DNA of 64,000 nt from Calditrichota bacterium (GTDB lineage Bacteria > Electryoneota > RPQS01): positions 1,550,001 to 1,614,000 of the forward strand of contig JACJWA010000001.1 of the NCBI GenBank assembly GCA_020637395.1, given 5' to 3'. A program made the translations under genes and the position numbers. Below the pieces are notes generated by a model. The model was not told the DNA's origin and did no database searches. It saw only the letters and a list, made by a program, of their open reading frames with translations. Positions 61,141 to 64,000 of this stretch are shown here, in pieces. Positions within the stretch are counted from its first letter, which is position 1, and each line of letters begins with the position of its first letter.

Positions 61141-62203
61141 AACCCTTCAGTTCGAGCATCAACAGGCGACTCAGGAGTTCGCCCGGCGGCTGACTGGCTT
61201 TCTCCACAAGCAGGTCAATATGAATCTTCTGATCCGCTGGCACAAGCTCCCAGAGGCTGAGTTCGGGTTCAGCAAGATTGGGACGCTCTGCCTGGGCTTG
61301 TGGTTGAACAGCGCTCTTCAGTCTGAGTAAGTCGGCGATGTCCTGCGGACTATCCACCAACGCCGCGCCTTCCTTAATCAGCTCGTGGCACCCGGCTGCC
61401 AATCCTCCCACGATGAACCCGGGCACTGCTCCCACTTCCCGGCCAAATGACGCGGCCAAACGGGCTGTGATCAGGGCACCGGATTTCTCCGGCGCTTCAA
61501 TCACAATTGTTACCGCAGACAACCCGGCAATAATCCGGTTACGCTGCGGAAAAGTGAAACCCGACGGCTCAGTTCCCATAGGATACTCGGAAACGAGCGC
61601 ACCGCCGCTGTTCAGAATTTGCTCGGCCAATCCCTTGTGGTGGTCCGGGTAGATGATGTCCACTCCGCAGCCAAACACCGCTTCGGTCGGAATGCCGCGT
61701 TCAAGAGCCACGCGATGCGCCGCTCCGTCAATGCCGCTGGCCAGTCCGCTGACAATGTGCACCCCGGTCGAGACCAGTCCGGCGATCAGTTCTTTGCAGG
61801 CGCGCTTGCCGTAATCGCTTGCGCGACGTGTGCCGACAATGGCGACGCGGCGAGCCCTTGGATCGAGCGTTCCCTTCACAAACAACACTGCTGGAGAGTC
61901 TTGTTCGAGTTGTCTGAGCGGCTCGGGATACTCTTCGTCCCAAAACGTATGCACACCCACTTCTGCTTCTGAGGCGCGCTCGAGCTGCTTCTGACCGGTC
62001 TCCGCATCCGGCTTGATGTTGCGCAGGCCTTCGATGACTTTGTCCCCGATGCGCGGAACGGAACGCAACTCCCCAACAGATGCTTCAAACACTCTGGACG
62101 GCTGGCCAAACTCCTTGACCAGACGAATGGCGCCCCAGGCGCCGACTCCCGGCACCGTCAAAAGATTGAGCAGCGCGGCCTTCTCGAAGTGGTTCAGTCC
62201 CAT
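61100..62203 (-). CDS. dprA: DNA-processing protein DprA
   Basis: 367 residues. N-terminal helix-hairpin-helix/SAM-like part (VPGVGAWGAIRLVKEFG), Rossmann-like DprA core (about 110-290: VAIVGTRRASDYGKRACKEL, GLASGIDGAAHRVAL, FPQRNRIIAGLS, GALITARLA), and a C-terminal winged-helix (about 310-367). It binds incoming single-stranded DNA and loads RecA during natural transformation. Overlaps the next gene by 41 bases. Its presence in non-competent species too means that transformability is possible, not shown. Confidence 0.95.
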   Translation of the reverse strand: MGLNHFEKAALLNLLTVPGVGAWGAIRLVKEFGQPSRVFEASVGELRSVPRIGDKVIEGLRNIKPDAETGQKQLERASEAEVGVHTFWDEEYPEPLRQLEQDSPAVLFVKGTLDPRARRVAIVGTRRASDYGKRACKELIAGLVSTGVHIVSGLASGIDGAAHRVALERGIPTEAVFGCGVDIIYPDHHKGLAEQILNSGGALVSEYPMGTEPSGFTFPQRNRIIAGLSAVTIVIEAPEKSGALITARLAASFGREVGAVPGFIVGGLAAGCHELIKEGAALVDSPQDIADLLRLKSAVQPQAQAERPNLAEPELSLWELVPADQKIHIDLLVEKASQPPGELLSRLLMLELKGFVKQLPGKFFVRA

Positions 62204-63240
62204 TCGTCTTCTTCCGGCTGGACGGACGCAGCACCGGGGGCTTCCGGGAGTTCATCCGGCTCGCGAAACACGCGCGGCACAGGAGCATCTTCGAGGAGCT
62301 TCCACAGCTTCTCTATCAACTCCTCAATTCCTGTGCTGGTTGCGGATGAGATGGAATGCTTCCACGGACCCTTCGGGAGTTTCTCACCTTCCGGCCACAT
62401 GTCAGTCTTAGAGAGTACGACCAGAGTCGGTCGCTTCAGCAGGTCGGGATTCCAGCTCTTGAGTTCGGCTTTCAACACTTTGAGGTCTGCCTTCGGGTCC
62501 GGACTTGTACAGTCCAGAAGGAAGAGCAGCACGCGCGTGCGCTCGACGTGGCGCAAGAATTCATATCCCAGACCTTTTCCGTCCGACGCGCCCTCAATCA
62601 GTCCCGGCAAATCCGCAAGTACAAAACTCGAGTATTCCGTGGGCCGTACAATTCCGAGATTCGGAGACAAGGTCGTAAACGGGTAAGGCGCGATCTTCGG
62701 GCGTGCGGCAGTCAATACAGACAGCAGAGTTGATTTGCCGGCATTGGGAAGGCCGACCAGCCCCACATCCGCCATCAGCCTCAGTTCAAGCAAAAGATTG
62801 TGCTCTTGTCCGGGCTTGCCCGGCGTAGCTTTGCGCGGAGCCTGATTGCGCGAGGTCGTGAAATGCTGATTGCCCTTCCCGCCTTTTCCGCCTTCCGCCA
62901 CGCAAATCCTCTGATCCGCTTCCGACAAATCCGCCAGCAGACCCTGTTCAGAATAGATCTGCGTGCCCACCGGGAGACGAACCTCCACATCCTTCCCGTC
63001 GCGGCCGGTGCAATTCTTTCTGCCCCCCATCGCTCCGTCTTCGGCAGAGAAATCAAACTTGTGCCGAAAATCCATCAACGTGTGGAGTTGCGGATCGGCA
63101 ACCAAATACACAGACCCGCCGGTTCCTCCGTCGCCGCCGTCCGGTCCGCCTAATGGTCTGAATGCTTCGCGCAGGAACGACACCCGGCCGTCCCCGCCTT
63201 TTCCCGACTTGACATGTATGGTCGCGCGATCAACAAACAA
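62194..63240 (-). CDS. obg: GTPase Obg/CgtA
   Basis: 348 residues from a TTG start at 63240. Glycine-rich N-terminal Obg fold (FVDRATIHVKSGKGGDGRVSF..., to about 157), then the G domain: G1 LPNAGKSTLL (about 161-170), G3 DLPGLIEGASDGKGLGYEFLRH, G4 VLSKTD, followed by a short acidic C-terminal tail. Essential large-subunit assembly and stress-response GTPase. Overlaps dprA by 10 bases. The TTG start is in the family-typical position, MFVDxAxI. Confidence 0.95.
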   Translation of the reverse strand: MFVDRATIHVKSGKGGDGRVSFLREAFRPLGGPDGGDGGTGGSVYLVADPQLHTLMDFRHKFDFSAEDGAMGGRKNCTGRDGKDVEVRLPVGTQIYSEQGLLADLSEADQRICVAEGGKGGKGNQHFTTSRNQAPRKATPGKPGQEHNLLLELRLMADVGLVGLPNAGKSTLLSVLTAARPKIAPYPFTTLSPNLGIVRPTEYSSFVLADLPGLIEGASDGKGLGYEFLRHVERTRVLLFLLDCTSPDPKADLKVLKAELKSWNPDLLKRPTLVVLSKTDMWPEGEKLPKGPWKHSISSATSTGIEELIEKLWKLLEDAPVPRVFREPDELPEAPGAASVQPEEDEWD

Positions 63241-63307
63241 AGTGGATTACCGTTCTCTTGGAAGGAGTTTCTCTTAACAAGGAAATGCAGTGCGGTGACA
63301 AATGCAA

Positions 63308-63339
63308 GGGCCAGGTGCGGATTGAATCACACCTGGCCC
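63308..63339 (-). terminator. Terminator after the right-edge cargo gene
   Basis: GGGCCAGGTG and CACCTGGCCC make a 10-bp perfect stem with a 12-nt loop, 37 bases after the stop of the minus-strand gene ending at 63377 and followed by TTGCATTTGT. The rest of the 136-base gap upstream of obg holds no further element I can identify. Confidence 0.78.
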
Positions 63340-63376
63340 CTGCTATTCCGAAAGGACTAACTGCGACGCAGTCAGC

Positions 63377-64000
63377 TTACTTCATCAGGACCATCTTGCG
63401 AGTCGTCGAGACGCCGTTCGCCTCGAGACGGTACATATACACGCCGCTCGACAGCGCAGAGCCGTCAAACGCGATCGTGTGAGCACCCGCGTTCATCGCC
63501 TGACCAGCCACCAACGTCGCGACTTCTTCGCCGAGCACGTTGAAGACCTTCAGCGTGACAACCGTTGAATTGATCAGGTCAAACTGAATGTTGGTCGAGG
63601 GGTTGAACGGGTTCGGGTAGTTCTGGAACAGCTGGAACGCCTGCGGCAATTCGCGGCGATCATCAGCGGCCAGGGCGCACGGATTTTCCGGATCAAACGG
63701 CTGAGCGCCCGTGCCGGTGTGCTGGCTGCCGTCAATGTGCATCGTCGGCTGAGCCCAATCACGCATGCCTTGAGCTTCGAAGTCCAGGTCATTCATCGGA
63801 ACACGCAGGTAGTAAATCGGGTTCTGCGTGGCGACACCTTCGTCCTGCGGCACGCCGCCGACATCATAGTCGAGCTCGTACTGAACGTGCATGTACTTGT
63901 CGCCGTTCTCGCTCGTGATGTACTTGGCCACCGTAATGTCACGCTCATGGTTGCACTCGCCTGCCGGAGCGCCGATTGCCGTCACCGTGTTGGTCAGGTT
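63377..64000 (-). CDS. Type IX-sorted secreted protein, C-terminal part only
   Basis: 208 codons are visible and the reading frame continues past the right edge, so the N-terminus is missing; the first in-frame start inside the window (GTG at 63985) is not the true start. The visible part has a beta-rich segment (VTVAKYITSENGDKYMHVQYELDYD region) and a textbook sorting module: FQNYPNPFNPSTNIQFDL, VTLKVFNVLGEEVATLVAG, then SSGVYMYRLEANGVSTTRKMVLMK at the end. Function of the main body cannot be judged. Same module as the genes at 5214 and, more loosely, 21798. Confidence 0.85.
   Translation of the reverse strand, partial: NLTNTVTAIGAPAGECNHERDITVAKYITSENGDKYMHVQYELDYDVGGVPQDEGVATQNPIYYLRVPMNDLDFEAQGMRDWAQPTMHIDGSQHTGTGAQPFDPENPCALAADDRRELPQAFQLFQNYPNPFNPSTNIQFDLINSTVVTLKVFNVLGEEVATLVAGQAMNAGAHTIAFDGSALSSGVYMYRLEANGVSTTRKMVLMK

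Overview
The window (about 55-58% GC by eye) reads as a chromosomal segment of an uncultured, double-membraned, free-living bacterium of the FCB group: Bacteroidetes/Chlorobi-like lineages such as Calditrichota, KSB1, Zixibacteria or Latescibacterota. I infer this from four secreted proteins that end in, or carry near the C-terminus, a PNPFNP/FlgD-type module as used for type IX secretion, a PorV/PorQ-like outer-membrane protein, LolA, a GmhA-type heptose isomerase, the ExbB-ExbD-ExbD-TonB-TonB-PstS-like cluster, and a GlmU of the alternative type typical of Bacteroidetes. Retained Gram-positive-like synteny (tRNA-4.5S RNA-dnaX-recR; ispE-spoVG-prs-ctc-pth) says the lineage is deep. The exact phylum cannot be settled from this window alone. 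Coding density is very high, nearly all genes are housekeeping genes, and I see no insertion sequence, prophage, integrase or CRISPR array.

Layout. 1-6.9 kb (minus): the first gene of a complex I operon (nuoA, cut by the window edge), two DUF3857/transglutaminase-like exported proteins flanking a polytopic membrane protein, and a secreted protein with a putative thioester domain. 7.0-7.25 kb (plus): tRNA-Ala(CGC) and the 4.5S SRP RNA behind one strong promoter. 7.7-21.7 kb (plus): a long run of tightly packed genes, dnaX-recR-pgsA-pgpA-cinA-thpR-SRPBCC-recA-OMP-recX-OMP-alaS-gmhA-BatA/VWA, ended by a bidirectional hairpin terminator. 21.8-27.5 kb (minus): lytic transglycosylase, selD, asd and an Asp-box secreted protein, from a clear sigma70-type promoter. 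The selD gene has an in-frame TGA that I read as selenocysteine. 27.6-37.7 kb (plus): a large OB-fold/Ig-like secreted protein, a PorV-like protein, a helix-hairpin-helix/outer-membrane protein, ksgA, recO, glycyl-tRNA synthetase and a membrane methyltransferase. 37.7-64 kb (minus): rplI, ssb, rpsF, pth, rplY, prs, tRNA-Gln, spoVG, ispE; a BY-kinase and a flippase-like protein; lolA, ftsK, comB, gcvT; the Ton/Exb operon with a PstS-like lipoprotein and a TPR protein; then ctpA, alternative glmU, dprA, obg and a type IX cargo protein cut by the right edge.

Functionally the window joins information processing (replication clamp loader, recombinational repair RecR/RecA/RecX/RecO, ribosomal proteins, two aminoacyl-tRNA synthetases, 16S methylation, SRP RNA), phospholipid, LPS and peptidoglycan precursor supply (PgsA, PgpA, GmhA, GlmU, lytic transglycosylase), envelope energisation (ExbB/D-TonB) and surface proteins. 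The observations most worth a second look are the selenocysteine SelD with an adjacent SECIS-like hairpin, the thioester-like domain in a type IX cargo, the catalytically degenerate DUF3857 paralogue, outer-membrane genes inserted into recA-recX-alaS, the His/Asp-rich SSB tail with missing rpsR, and the duplicated Ton/Exb operon with a 9-bp inverted repeat at its promoter.
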